From Kaistia dalseonensis (GTDB lineage Bacteria; Pseudomonadota; Alphaproteobacteria; Rhizobiales; Kaistiaceae), in contig NZ_JAUSVO010000006.1 of the NCBI RefSeq assembly GCF_030814715.1, positions 1-64,000 of the forward strand: a stretch of DNA of 64,000 nt, written 5' to 3'. Every line of letters begins with the position of its first letter. Position 1 is the stretch's first letter. Position numbers and translations under genes: made by a program. The notes under the pieces are model-generated. The model was not told the DNA's origin, made no database searches, and saw only the letters and a list, made by a program, of their open reading frames with translations. This document shows positions 45,592-54,908 of the stretch, piece by piece.

Positions 45592-46404
45592 CTATGCCGC
45601 GACGGTCTCGGCCGTCTTGAAGCGCGCGGCCGCATGCTTGAGCGAAAGATGCGGACCGAGCGCAAGGCGCGCCGCATCGTGGGCCGCCCAGAGCGCCGGA
45701 TCGGCGAGCGAGGGAACGGTCACCAGTTCACCCTGGTCGAAGCCGGCCAGCGCCGCATCGACCATCTCATCCGTCGCCATCACCATTTCCGGCGGCAGTT
45801 GCGAGACCGGCTGGCCGACCTTTTCCCAGATGGCCGTTGCGGTGGCACCCGGCAGCACGGCCTGCACATGGACGCCGTCCTTGGCGAGCTGGGTCTGCAG
45901 GGTTTGCGTGAAGTTCAGCACATAAGCCTTTGTCGAAGAATAGATATTGTCGAAGCGCTCCGGCAGGAGCGGCACGACGGAAGCGATGTTGATGATGCTG
46001 CCCGCGCGCGCCACCAGGCCGGGGATGGCGGCGAGCGACAGGCGCGTCAGCGCCGTGATGTTCAGGTCGATCATGCGCTCGATCGCATCGGCATCGGCGT
46101 CGACATAGGGGCCGAACACGGCGATGCCGGCATTGTTGACGAGCAGCGTGATCGCCGCGTCATTCTTGAGCCGCGCCTCGACGGTCCGCAGATCCGCCTT
46201 GTCGGCCAGATCGGCGACCAGCACCTCGACCGCCCTGCCCGTCGCCGCGACGATCTCCGCCGCCAGCGCGTTCAGCTTGGCCTCGCTGCGGGCGACCAGC
46301 ACGAGGTCATAACCCCGCTCCGCGAGGCGCCGCGCATAGACGGCACCGATACCTTCGGACGCGCCCGTGACGAGGGCCGTGCCGTTTGCCTGATGATGAG
46401 CCAT
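45592..46404 (-). CDS. SDR family NAD(P)-dependent oxidoreductase
   Basis: A 270-residue classical short-chain dehydrogenase. Cofactor motif TGASEGIGAVYARRLAERG, structural NNAG, and the active-site YSSTK (tyrosine and lysine) with upstream serine in IINIASV. Substrate unknown. The ATG at 46404 follows GGAG with 7-base spacing; the longer frame from 46503 passes through the operator and is rejected. Its promoter region holds the same palindrome as the tetR promoter, so it is probably repressed by the neighbouring TetR protein. Confidence 0.92.
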   Translation of the reverse strand: MAHHQANGTALVTGASEGIGAVYARRLAERGYDLVLVARSEAKLNALAAEIVAATGRAVEVLVADLADKADLRTVEARLKNDAAITLLVNNAGIAVFGPYVDADADAIERMIDLNITALTRLSLAAIPGLVARAGSIINIASVVPLLPERFDNIYSSTKAYVLNFTQTLQTQLAKDGVHVQAVLPGATATAIWEKVGQPVSQLPPEMVMATDEMVDAALAGFDQGELVTVPSLADPALWAAHDAARLALGPHLSLKHAAARFKTAETVAA

Positions 46405-46480
46405 GGAAATTCTCCGTTTCGACTGGGTGCTGGCGCGTTGCCGCTGCCGCACGCAGCGATGCTTAAACGTCCATCGACTT

Positions 46481-46498
46481 ATATGATGGTCATCATCT
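46481..46498. promoter_or_regulatory. TetR operator copy 1 (SDR promoter)
   Basis: ATGATG-GT-CATCAT at 46483-46496, preceded by AT-rich TAT, 79 bases upstream of the SDR start. The same palindrome occurs before tetR (47219-47232). Confidence 0.7.
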
Positions 46499-46567
46499 AA
46501 CATGCTTCAAGCACCCGGCTGCGGAAAATTTCCGCTTTCGACATTCGTCCGTTGTCGCGTCGAGGGG

Positions 46568-47191
46568 TCAGGCCTCGTCCGGCGGGACGGCCGAGGCGGG
46601 CGCCACCTGCAGGCGTTGCCGCGCCGCCTCGATGATCGCGTCGGAGAGCGGATCGCCCTTGGTCGCCCGCGCCATCAGGATCGTGCCGACCATCAGCGCC
46701 ATGGTCGCGAGCGCATCCGATTGCGCCGCGTCCGCGTCGTCGTCGCGGACCGGGCTGAGGCGCGCCAGCTCGTCGATCGTCTTCCTGACGCCGGCCGTGT
46801 AGGCCTTGCGCACCGCGCTATCGTCGCCCGACCGCGCGACATCGATCGAGAGCGCCGCCGTCATGCAGCCGAGCGCGGGATTGTCGCGATGCGCCGCCGA
46901 GAGATAATTCGACAGCACCTCCTGCCGCGCGCCCTCGGCATCGTCCGAATGCCGGGCCATGCTCTGATCGATTCGATCGGTGAACTGGTCGAATCCGGCC
47001 GCGCAGGCGAGCGCCGCCAGCGCATCCTTCGATGAAAAATGGCCGTAGAAGCCGCCATGCGTCAGCCCGGCCGCCCCCATGAGATCCGGCACGCTGACCC
47101 CGTCCAGCCCGCGCTCGCGAAAGAGCCGCGAGGCCGCCTCGACGATCTGTTCCCGATGTTTCTCCGCCTGCTCGCGCGATGCCCGTGCCAT
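46568..47191 (-). CDS. TetR family transcriptional repressor
   Basis: A 207-residue regulator. The N-terminal helix-turn-helix is at about residues 12-58 (EQIVEAASRLFRERGLDGVSV, GLTHGGFYGHFSSKDAL); the C-terminal ligand domain resembles the group that often controls adjacent oxidoreductases. The ATG at 47191 follows AAGGAG at 7-base spacing. The palindrome ATGATG-CA-CATCAT lies 27 bases upstream, shared with the SDR promoter, so it should repress both genes until an unknown ligand (perhaps the SDR substrate) binds. Confidence 0.93.
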   Translation of the reverse strand: MARASREQAEKHREQIVEAASRLFRERGLDGVSVPDLMGAAGLTHGGFYGHFSSKDALAALACAAGFDQFTDRIDQSMARHSDDAEGARQEVLSNYLSAAHRDNPALGCMTAALSIDVARSGDDSAVRKAYTAGVRKTIDELARLSPVRDDDADAAQSDALATMALMVGTILMARATKGDPLSDAIIEAARQRLQVAPASAVPPDEA

Positions 47192-47496
47192 GTCGATACT
47201 CCTTGACCGAGCAAATATATGATGCACATCATCAATTGTCAGCGGTTGGCAGCGAATGCGCTGCCGATCCGGTAAACCTTCGCTCGCCGGCGGCATGTTT
47301 TTTTGTCAGGCACCGTCCCGGGGCCGATCCACTTCCGAGGCGTTTCCTGTCCTGTTCATCCGGCAAGATCAACCGGACATGATTGCGTCTCAGCCGTGTT
47401 TACGAGCAAATTTCCTCTGCGAAATGCGTCATTCTATACTATCATGGCCAGACGCATCACTGCGATGATGCCAACGAACAAACGGGGGTTCTGACG
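47192..47496. other. Divergent intergenic region, tetR to DUF4126 gene
   Basis: 305 bases. Besides the TetR operator nothing is recognisable; the part after 47280 is mildly AT-rich and should contain the DUF4126 promoter. Confidence 0.45.
47217..47234. promoter_or_regulatory. TetR operator copy 2 (tetR promoter)
   Basis: ATGATG-CA-CATCAT at 47219-47232, in the context TATATGATG...CATCATC identical to copy 1 except for the two central bases. Confidence 0.7.
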
Positions 47497-47964
47497 ATGA
47501 CCATTCTGATCCTGGCTCTGCTGATCGGCGTCATCGCCGGTCTGCGCGCTATGACGGCGCCCGCCGCCGTCAGCTGGGCCGCCTTTCTCGGCTGGGTTCC
47601 GGTCGAGGGCACCTGGGCTGCCTTCATGGGCTTTCGCTTCACGCCATGGATCTTCTCGGTCCTCGCCATCCTCGAATTCATCACCGACCAGTTGCCGAGC
47701 ACGCCGAGCCGCAAGGTGCCGATGCAGTTCGGTGCGCGCATCGTCAGCGGCGCTTTCTGCGGCGCCGTCGTGGGAACGCCAAGCGGCATGCTGATCGGCG
47801 GCCTGATCGCCGGCGCGATCGGTGCCGTTCTCGGCACGCTCGGCGGCTATGAGGCCCGCAAGTGGCTCGTCGCGGCGATTGGCGGCAAGGACCTGCCGAT
47901 CGCGCTGCTGGAAGACCTCGTCGCCATTCTCGGCGCCGTCTGGATCGTGGCGACCGTGACATGA
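47497..47964 (+). CDS. DUF4126 family membrane protein
   Basis: A 155-residue membrane protein with four hydrophobic segments, beginning directly with LILALLIGVIAGLRAMTAPA, the family's first helix. A glycine-rich helix GGLIAGAIGAVLGTLGGYEAR is typical. Function unknown. Its stop overlaps the start of the next gene as ATGA, so the two products are probably made together; a role next to a flavin disulfide oxidoreductase is not documented to my knowledge. Confidence 0.85.
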   Translation: MTILILALLIGVIAGLRAMTAPAAVSWAAFLGWVPVEGTWAAFMGFRFTPWIFSVLAILEFITDQLPSTPSRKVPMQFGARIVSGAFCGAVVGTPSGMLIGGLIAGAIGAVLGTLGGYEARKWLVAAIGGKDLPIALLEDLVAILGAVWIVATVT

Positions 47965-49337
47965 AGAGCTTCGATGCCATCATCATCGGCGCGGGCCAGG
48001 CCGGCCCGCCGCTGGCCGGCAGGCTGACCGCCGCCGGCTGGAACGTCGCGCTGATCGAGCGCAAGCTCTTCGGCGGCACCTGCGTCAACACCGGCTGCAT
48101 GCCGACCAAGACGCTGGTCGCCAGCGCCTATGTCGCCCATCAGGCCCGGCGCGCCGCCGAATATGGCCTGACATTGTCGGGACCGGTCGGTGTCGACATG
48201 AAGGCGCTGCGAGCCCGCAAGGAGACCGTCTCCAGCAATGCGCGCAATGGCGTCAAAACCTGGCTCGAAGGTATGCAGCGCTGCACGGTCTATGAGGGCC
48301 ATGCGCGCTTCGAGAGCGCGAAGATCATCGATGTCGACGGCGAGAAGATCACCGCCGACAAGATCTTCATCAATTCCGGCGGCCGCGCCTTCGTGCCCGA
48401 CATGCCCGGCGTCGACCAGATCAGCTACCTGACCAACACCTCCATCCTCGAGCTGGAGGAATTGCCGAAGCATCTCGTCATCATCGGCGGCAGTTATATC
48501 GGGCTCGAATTCGGCCAGATGTATCGCCGCTTCGGCGCCGAGGTGACGATCGTCGAGAAGGGCCCGCGCCTGATCGGCCGCGAGGACGAGGATGTCTCCG
48601 ATGCCGTCAAGGGCATTCTGGAGAAGGAAGGCATCAAGCTCCGCCTCAATGCCGAGTGCATCAGCTTCCGTCCAGTGGGCGAGGCGATCGGCGTCGGCGT
48701 CGATTGCACGGAAGGCGACCCGGAAATCGAGGCCTCGCATGTCCTGCTCGCCGTCGGCCGCGTGCCGAACACGGACGATCTCGGCCTCGACAAGGCGGGC
48801 GTGACGGTCGATGCGCGTGGCTATATCCAGGTCGACGACCAGTTGCGCACCAATGTCGACGGCATCTGGGCGATGGGCGATTGCAATGGCCGCGGGGCCT
48901 TCACCCACACCTCCTACAATGATTTCGAGATCGTGGCGGCCAACCTGCTCGACAACGATCCGCGCCGCGTCAGCGACCGCATCCAGGCCTATGCGCTCTA
49001 TATCGATCCACCGCTCGGGCGCATCGGTATGACCGAGGCCGATGTCAGGAAATCGGGCCGCAAGGCGCTGGTCGGCACGCGCCCAATGACACGCGTCGGC
49101 CGCGCGGTGGAAAAGGCCGAGACGCAGGGCTTCATCAAGATCCTGGCCGATGCGGAGACGAAGGAGCTTCTCGGTGCCTCGATCCTCGGCACGGGCGGCG
49201 ACGAGGCGATCCACAGCCTGCTCGACACCATGTACGCCCAAGCCCCGGCAACCGTCGTCCAGCGCGCCGTCCACATCCACCCGACCGTCTCGGAACTCCT
49301 CCCCACCGTCATCGGAGACTTCAAGCCCCTCGCCTGA
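47961..49337 (+). CDS. Pyridine nucleotide-disulfide oxidoreductase (mercuric reductase-like)
   Basis: A 458-residue FAD flavoprotein of the dihydrolipoamide dehydrogenase/mercuric reductase family. Features: GAGQAGPPLAGRLTAAG for FAD, the redox pair in GGTCVNTGCMPTK, NAD(P) site VIIGGSYIGLEFGQMYRRFG, second FAD motif MGDCNGRGAFTH and C-terminal HIHPTVSELLPT with the catalytic histidine. It lacks an N-terminal MerA heavy-metal domain and the C-terminal vicinal cysteines of true MerA, so mercury reduction is unlikely. Substrate unknown. Start ATG overlaps the DUF4126 stop. Confidence 0.9.
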   Translation: MKSFDAIIIGAGQAGPPLAGRLTAAGWNVALIERKLFGGTCVNTGCMPTKTLVASAYVAHQARRAAEYGLTLSGPVGVDMKALRARKETVSSNARNGVKTWLEGMQRCTVYEGHARFESAKIIDVDGEKITADKIFINSGGRAFVPDMPGVDQISYLTNTSILELEELPKHLVIIGGSYIGLEFGQMYRRFGAEVTIVEKGPRLIGREDEDVSDAVKGILEKEGIKLRLNAECISFRPVGEAIGVGVDCTEGDPEIEASHVLLAVGRVPNTDDLGLDKAGVTVDARGYIQVDDQLRTNVDGIWAMGDCNGRGAFTHTSYNDFEIVAANLLDNDPRRVSDRIQAYALYIDPPLGRIGMTEADVRKSGRKALVGTRPMTRVGRAVEKAETQGFIKILADAETKELLGASILGTGGDEAIHSLLDTMYAQAPATVVQRAVHIHPTVSELLPTVIGDFKPLA

Positions 49338-49524
49338 CGGAGTCCCCTGACGCTGCGGCAGCGCCCGTTCGACGCGAGCGGCCGGGCCATGGCGTTGCTC
49401 TGCGCCATGGCGCCCGGTCTCGCCGCGTGGTAGCGCCAGCTTGTTGCGCCATGTCACTGAAGCCGGGCGGCTCTCTGCTGATCCTCCGGCCAGCAGGGAC
49501 AGCGCGAAATGACGGGGATATCAT

Positions 49525-51024
49525 GTGACGCGAGGGCTCAGCCGATTTTGTCGGTTCTTCGGGGTCTCGGCAGCCGATCTGGTTCCGATCGGCATCACGA
49601 TGCTCGTCTCGGTCGTGGTCTACAGCGCGCTGGTTTCCGGCATCGTCTTCACCAACCACACGATCCCGAACAGCCTGCTCTACCCCTATCCGAGCTTCAA
49701 GACCGTCTCGGAGGGTCGCTGGCTCGCCGACATACTGATCCAGCTTTTCGGCGGCGGCAGCCAGACCTTCCAGGCCTTTGCCGGCCTGCTGATCCAGTCG
49801 GTCAATGGGCTGCTCTTCGCCGAGCTCATCGGCGCGCGCGGTGTCGCCAAGAGAACGATGATCGCGCTGTTCGTGGCGCTGTTCCCGGCCGTGCCCGATC
49901 TCTACAGCTTCACCGCCGACAACATCACCTTTACCATCGCGCAGGCGCTGAGCCTTTCCGCGGTCTTCGCGCTTGATCGCATCCGCCTCTATCGATGGTC
50001 CATCCCGACTGCCGCTGTGCTCTTTGCGCTGTCGCTCGCCGGATACCAGCCCCTCATCGTCGTATCCGCCACGGTGCTGGTGGCCTGGCTGCTCCATCGC
50101 TCGATCACGACAACGCCGCGCGTCAGCCTGTTCCTGGCTTCTGGCCTCGCCATGGTGCTGGGGCTGCTGCTCTATTGGATATCGACCAAGCTCACCATCA
50201 TCTGGCCGCTGCCAGTCAGCACCAACACGAATGGTGTCCGGGAAGTCGCGTGGGAGATCCTGCGATCCTACCCGAATGCCGTCCGCCGCTTCTATGACTT
50301 CATGATCCACCAGCCGCTCGCCGGCCGGCTGGGCGTTGCCGCGACTGTCGTCCTGTCGGGCTGGGCGGTGGCCGCGAAGCTGACACGGTCGAATGCCGCC
50401 GCGATCATCGCCTGCCTGATCCTGATGCCATTGGCGCTGCAGGCGGTCTTCATCATCAATGCCGATTCCACGCCGAGCGTGTCCCGCTTCGGCGTCGGAT
50501 ATGGCTATTATCTGGCCTTCGCGGCCTCGCTCGCCTTCGATCTCTTCTCGAAGCTGAAGCTCGGCGTCGTGGCGACATCGGCCGCGCTCTATGGCCTGCT
50601 CTTCCTGGCGGTGCAGGAGAACGGCTATACGGCGCTGAAATCGGATTACGAGACGCAGGCGATCAACAGGCTCGTCCTGAAGGTCGGAGACCTGCTCAAG
50701 GGCGACGAACACCCTGCCCTTGTCGTCATCGGCCAGTTCCCGCTCGACCATCTCGATCGCCTGCTCTCCTATCCGAAGCGCCCTTTTCGACCCCACACAT
50801 CCTCTGCGGCCTTCATGCCCTATCGCCAGGTCGAGATCGCCAATTTCTTCATGGGCGCCGACAATCTCCGCTCGCCGACGACCGCCGAGCGCGACGCGGC
50901 ACTTGCCGACGCCGCCAGCCATCCGATCTGGCCGGCAAACGGGTCTGTCTATCGTTCGGGCGACGTGATTGTGGCCGTGTTGTCGCGAAAGACGGAGGAT
51001 GTCACATGGGTCCACGACCCATGA
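49525..51024 (+). CDS. GtrII-like glucosyltransferase-domain membrane protein
   Basis: A 499-residue protein with about nine or ten membrane segments over residues 18-390 and a C-terminal soluble domain (about 400-499). FAGLLIQSVNGLLFAELIGARG, PDLYSFTADNITFTIAQALS and LSLAGYQPLIVVSATVLVAWL resemble the GtrII/glucosyltransferase domain family that modifies O-antigen from lipid-linked sugar. No gtrA or gtrB (bactoprenol glucosyltransferase) genes are adjacent. The start is GTG at 49525 after GGGGA; an overlapping ATG at 49523 runs at once into a stop. Donor and acceptor unknown. Confidence 0.72.
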   Translation: MTRGLSRFCRFFGVSAADLVPIGITMLVSVVVYSALVSGIVFTNHTIPNSLLYPYPSFKTVSEGRWLADILIQLFGGGSQTFQAFAGLLIQSVNGLLFAELIGARGVAKRTMIALFVALFPAVPDLYSFTADNITFTIAQALSLSAVFALDRIRLYRWSIPTAAVLFALSLAGYQPLIVVSATVLVAWLLHRSITTTPRVSLFLASGLAMVLGLLLYWISTKLTIIWPLPVSTNTNGVREVAWEILRSYPNAVRRFYDFMIHQPLAGRLGVAATVVLSGWAVAAKLTRSNAAAIIACLILMPLALQAVFIINADSTPSVSRFGVGYGYYLAFAASLAFDLFSKLKLGVVATSAALYGLLFLAVQENGYTALKSDYETQAINRLVLKVGDLLKGDEHPALVVIGQFPLDHLDRLLSYPKRPFRPHTSSAAFMPYRQVEIANFFMGADNLRSPTTAERDAALADAASHPIWPANGSVYRSGDVIVAVLSRKTEDVTWVHDP

Positions 51025-51165
51025 GCTGTATCAGCCGGCCAGGACGCGATCCCTCGGCGCGGGCATCGCCAAGGGACGCGGAGAGCCCGACCAGGCACAA
51101 CATTGTTGAGCGTTGCGCATTCAGCCTTCCGTCCAGAGCTTGAAAATGGCAGTTTCCGGCGCGCT

Positions 51166-51250
51166 GCGGGCGTGGCGAAACTGGTAGACGCAAGGGACTT
51201 AAAATCCCTCGACTTCGGTCATGCGGGTTCGATCCCCGCCGCCCGCACCA
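51166..51250 (+). tRNA. tRNA-Leu (anticodon UAA)
   Basis: 85 bases with encoded CCA. Acceptor GCGGGCG pairs with CGCCCGC; the anticodon loop CTTAAAA carries UAA; long variable arm CGACTTCGGTC typical of leucine tRNAs; T loop GTTCGATCC. Confidence 0.96.
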
Positions 51251-51492
51251 AATTTCGTATCCGGTCATCATGCCGAGACCTTCCTACGTCCGACCTCGCC
51301 CCGTCGCAGACCAGCGCTTTGCTGCACACTGGTGAAATCAGCCGCCGGGCAGCCGCGTCAGACGGCCGATGCCCGTGCGCGCTACGATGTCCCGAGGCAG
51401 CCTGACCGCAAAGGCGACAGGCTTCTCGAAATTGGGTCCGGGCACGCGCGACCGGCCTTCAGCGAGCTCCGTCATGCGGCTCTCACCTCCAA

Positions 51493-52509
51493 TCAGCTTC
51501 GATCGCCGGAACCGGTGAGCGACCAGCCGGGATATTCGACCGGTAGGCGGCTGACGGCGTCCAGTTGCACCATGTCGTCGGCGTCCAGCACGATGCGCGT
51601 CGCCCCGACATTCTCCTCCAACTGGTCGGTCCGCTTGGCGCCGATCAGCACGGTCGACACGACAGGCTGCCGCAGCAGCCAGGCGATCGCGACCTGCGCC
51701 GGGCGGCAGCCATGCTTGTGCGCCACAGCCTTCAACATATCGATCAGAGGCTCGCCGCGACCGCGATCGATCGGCGGGAAATCCAGTTGCGTCTGCCGCC
51801 CGCCGGCACTGTCGCCGCCCACGGAATATTTGCCGCTGAGATAGCCGCCCGCCAATGGACTCCAGACCATGAGCCCCACCTTCTCCGCGGCGAGCAGCGG
51901 GACGATCTCGCGCTCCAGATCGCGTCCGACCAACGTATAATAGGCCTGAACCGAGATGATCGGTGCCAACTGGCGGGCGCCGGCAATGCCGATGGCCTTC
52001 ATGATCTGCCAGGCGGCCCAGTTCGACAGACCGACATAGCGGACGTCCCCGGCACGCACGAGCGTATCGAGCGCTTCCAGCGTCTCCTCCATCGGGGTGG
52101 CGGGATCGAAGCCGTGAAGCTGGTAGAGATCGATATGTTCGAGGTCCAGCCGCCGCAAACTGGCGCGGATTTCGCTCATGATATGCCCGCGGGACGCGCC
52201 CCGCCGGTTGGGCCCGTTGCCCATGGCGCCGTGCACTTTTGTGGCGATCACCACTTCGTCCCGGCGGACGCCGAGATTTTTGAGCGATTGGCCAAGGATT
52301 TCCTCACTCCGACCGTTCGCATAGATATTCGCGGTGTCGAAAAGGTTGATCCCGGCATCGAGGGCAGCCTTGACCAAGATATCGGCCTCTTCCTGCCCCA
52401 GCTTGCCGACCTGACCCCACAGCCCGTCCGTGCCGCCGAAGGTCATGGCGCCGAACGAGAGTTCCGATACGAAGAGCCCACTGTTTCCCAATTTGCGCAT
52501 GCGCATCAT
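51493..52509 (-). CDS. Aldo/keto reductase
   Basis: A 338-residue NADPH-dependent oxidoreductase of the AKR superfamily (YajO/general-stress group). The catalytic tetrad is visible: aspartate and tyrosine in FDTANIYANGRSEE, lysine in IATKVHG and histidine in YQLHGFD; the cofactor segment is STVLIGAKRTDQLEEN. The ATG at 52509 follows AAGGAGA with 5-base spacing. It is 69 bases downstream of the Gfo/Idh/MocA gene on the same strand, probably co-transcribed. Substrate unknown. Confidence 0.93.
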   Translation of the reverse strand: MMRMRKLGNSGLFVSELSFGAMTFGGTDGLWGQVGKLGQEEADILVKAALDAGINLFDTANIYANGRSEEILGQSLKNLGVRRDEVVIATKVHGAMGNGPNRRGASRGHIMSEIRASLRRLDLEHIDLYQLHGFDPATPMEETLEALDTLVRAGDVRYVGLSNWAAWQIMKAIGIAGARQLAPIISVQAYYTLVGRDLEREIVPLLAAEKVGLMVWSPLAGGYLSGKYSVGGDSAGGRQTQLDFPPIDRGRGEPLIDMLKAVAHKHGCRPAQVAIAWLLRQPVVSTVLIGAKRTDQLEENVGATRIVLDADDMVQLDAVSRLPVEYPGWSLTGSGDRS

Positions 52510-52578
52510 ATTTCTCCTTGATCGGAATTGCGGAGCCGGTCGACCAGGATTGATCGTCCGATGCTCCACCTGGCATGT

Positions 52579-53682
52579 TCAGGTCAGATTTCTCTGGCGC
52601 TCGCCCGTTCGAGCCGCCCGCTCGACTGCTGCGACGAGCCGGCTGTTGTGGAGTGCCTGGACAAATCCCGGCGTTGCATGGGTGCCCGCCACGAGATCGC
52701 GACCCAGCGACGCGTAGACTTCACCCACATTGATCGCCGCGCCGTTCCAGAACCCGGCGGCCGTCGGCCCTGTGCCGGTGGCTATCGGAGCGTCCGGAGC
52801 GGCAAAAGAGAGGCTCGAGGTCAGCGCGAGATCACCCACCTGCGCGCCCGCCGGATGGTTGCCCGAGAGCCGCAGCCAACCCGCTGAGCCACGGATTTCG
52901 AAGACGAAACCGGCCTGCTCCGGCGCGACGCCCGCAAGGACCTGAACCGAGACGGGCGCGCCGCTGGTGGTCTTGGCGATGAGATCGAGATGATCGGGGA
53001 TCTCACGCGCCGAGGTCTCTCCCGTGTCGACGATCTCGATGTCGGGCCACAACAGTTCGGTGCGTGCATCGACTTCGGTGATCGGCCCGAGCACGGCCTC
53101 GATAATGTCGAGGACATGCCCGACCGTGATCGTCATGAAGCTGGCGCCTGACGCGAGCTTGTTGAAGTAGTCGTAGGTGCTCGGCGATTGCGGACCATAG
53201 CCGAACGTCGTCGCACCGAGGCGAGCCGACATCAGCCGACCGAGCTTTCCCGAGGCTACCAGCTCCGCGGCGCGGCGAACGGCGGGATTGTGCCGACCCT
53301 GCAAGCCGATCACGGTGTGCAGGCCTTCGGCAGCCCTGGCCATCTCTTCCGTTTCAGCGAGGGTCGCCCCGAGGGGGGCCTCGGAATATACGGCCTTGCC
53401 GGCGGAGAGAGCGGCCATGACAAGCGCCCGATGAGCGGGCACCTTGACGGCCACCGTGATGACGTCGATGCTCGCATCATTGATCATCGCGTAAGGATCG
53501 AAGAACCAGCGTTCGGCCCCGAACGCCTCCGCAGCCGCCTTTGCGCTCTCTTCGCGACGGGTCGCGACCGCAGCCAGGACCAGCGAAGGCTGCGCCCGCA
53601 ATCCGGGAATGTGCGATGCGCCGGCCCAGCTTGCCTGCGTATCCGCTCCGATGAGCCCGACACGGAATTTCTTGTCTGACAT
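52579..53682 (-). CDS. Gfo/Idh/MocA family oxidoreductase
   Basis: A 367-residue NAD(P)-dependent oxidoreductase-like protein. N-terminal Rossmann fold (VGLIGADTQASWAGASHIPG) and C-terminal alpha/beta sheet domain. The usual EKP motif, whose lysine is important for cofactor and catalysis, reads YSEAPLG here, so lysine is replaced by alanine; activity may be altered or lost. The ATG at 53682 fits the Rossmann start; the longer frame into the AraC promoter is rejected. Divergent from the AraC gene at 53952 and followed by the AKR gene. Confidence 0.88.
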   Translation of the reverse strand: MSDKKFRVGLIGADTQASWAGASHIPGLRAQPSLVLAAVATRREESAKAAAEAFGAERWFFDPYAMINDASIDVITVAVKVPAHRALVMAALSAGKAVYSEAPLGATLAETEEMARAAEGLHTVIGLQGRHNPAVRRAAELVASGKLGRLMSARLGATTFGYGPQSPSTYDYFNKLASGASFMTITVGHVLDIIEAVLGPITEVDARTELLWPDIEIVDTGETSAREIPDHLDLIAKTTSGAPVSVQVLAGVAPEQAGFVFEIRGSAGWLRLSGNHPAGAQVGDLALTSSLSFAAPDAPIATGTGPTAAGFWNGAAINVGEVYASLGRDLVAGTHATPGFVQALHNSRLVAAVERAARTGERQRNLT

Positions 53683-53951
53683 GTCTCTATGTTCCAGCAT
53701 TTTCGCCATCAGGCGCCGATCAGCGCCAATGCCGAACCATAGCGACCGGCCGAGATCCGACCCTATGCAGATGCTATCAGCGACTTGCCTGCCTCTCTCA
53801 TTCGTCTGAACCGTGCGCCTTGCTCGAGGGCGTTTGAGAGGATGGGGCGCGCCCTTGATAGGATATGCATAGCCCCCGATATCGACTGGTGGTGATGTGA
53901 CGGCCGAAGCCGGCCGGCCGGCCGATACACTCCCGCACAGGACGTTCGCCA

Positions 53952-54905
53952 ATGATGAAGCCGCAGTTCCCGGATTTGGTGACCGTCATCGAGCGTTACG
54001 CCCGATATGACTATGTGACGCCGGTTCCCGGCCTGAAGGTCGGCCGCACCGATCACCCGACCGAGGTGTCGCACTCGATCTACCAGCCGTCTTTCGGCCT
54101 TGTGGGACGGGGCGTGAAGGAACTGATGGTCGGGGAAGTCCCATTCCACTATGCGGCAGGGGAATCCTTGCTGTGCGCCGCCGACGTTCCCGTCACCTCC
54201 CGGGTTACGCAGGCCAGCCCTGCGGCGCCCTATCTGGCGATCCATCTCGACATTGATCCGGTCGTCGTGGCCGAGCTTCTGCGTGAGCAGTCCGGCTCGC
54301 GCCCGATATCGCCCGACGTCAAGGTCGCTGGCAAATATGCGCTTGATGTGGATCTGATCGATCCGCTGGTCCGGCTGGTCGCGCTCATCGAGCGACCGCG
54401 CGACATTGCCGTGATGGCCCCCCTGATCCGCCGGGAAATCGTCTGGCGGCTGCTGCACAGCGACCACGGCCCGATGCTCGCCCAACTCGCCTTCGCCAAT
54501 GGTCATGCGGCCCGTATCGGCCGCACAACGGCCTGGATCCGAGAGAATTTCGCCGCGATGCTCCGTATCGCCGATCTCGCGGCACTGGCGAATATGAGCG
54601 TTCCCAGCTTTCATCGACATTTCAAGGCCGTGACGTCCATGACGCCGGTCCAGTTCCAGAAGCGCGTTCGGCTGCAGGAGGCGCGCCGAGGCTTGTCCGG
54701 CGCCAGCACGATCTCGGCTGTCGCCTACGATGTAGGCTACGAGAGCATTTCGCAGTTCAATCGCGATTACCGCCGGCTCTTCAACCTCACGCCGAGCGAC
54801 GACGCCGCGACCTTGCGCGCACCGCAACGGCCTGGCCATGACCCCGACCGCGCGCCGGTCTCCGGCTGCGGGTCATTGCGGACGCAGCACGTTCGTTTGA
54901 GCTGA
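53952..54905 (+). CDS. AraC family transcriptional regulator (first of two paralogs)
   Basis: A 317-residue regulator with the AraC-type cupin arm (about residues 20-190, SIYQPSFGLVGRGVKELMVG) and two C-terminal helix-turn-helix units (about 200-295: ADLAALANMSVPSFHRHFK, SAVAYDVGYESISQFNRDYRR). It is divergent from the Gfo/AKR genes across 269 bases and probably controls them. The tail after the DNA-binding domain is about 25 unconserved residues. A very similar regulator lies tail-to-tail at 55041-55967. Confidence 0.92.
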   Translation: MMKPQFPDLVTVIERYARYDYVTPVPGLKVGRTDHPTEVSHSIYQPSFGLVGRGVKELMVGEVPFHYAAGESLLCAADVPVTSRVTQASPAAPYLAIHLDIDPVVVAELLREQSGSRPISPDVKVAGKYALDVDLIDPLVRLVALIERPRDIAVMAPLIRREIVWRLLHSDHGPMLAQLAFANGHAARIGRTTAWIRENFAAMLRIADLAALANMSVPSFHRHFKAVTSMTPVQFQKRVRLQEARRGLSGASTISAVAYDVGYESISQFNRDYRRLFNLTPSDDAATLRAPQRPGHDPDRAPVSGCGSLRTQHVRLS

Positions 54906-54908
54906 GCG

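Noticed and set aside
47961-49337. Mercuric reductase (merA)
   Set aside because: The N-terminal metal domain and C-terminal cysteine pair of MerA are missing and no mer genes are near.
47847-49457. Minus-strand open frame of 536 codons opposite the disulfide oxidoreductase
   Set aside because: Antisense shadow of a gene with intact redox motifs.
49321-51015. Minus-strand open frame of 564 codons opposite the GtrII-like gene
   Set aside because: Charged, repeat-like composition without hydrophobic core; the plus strand encodes a sensible membrane protein with a ribosome site.
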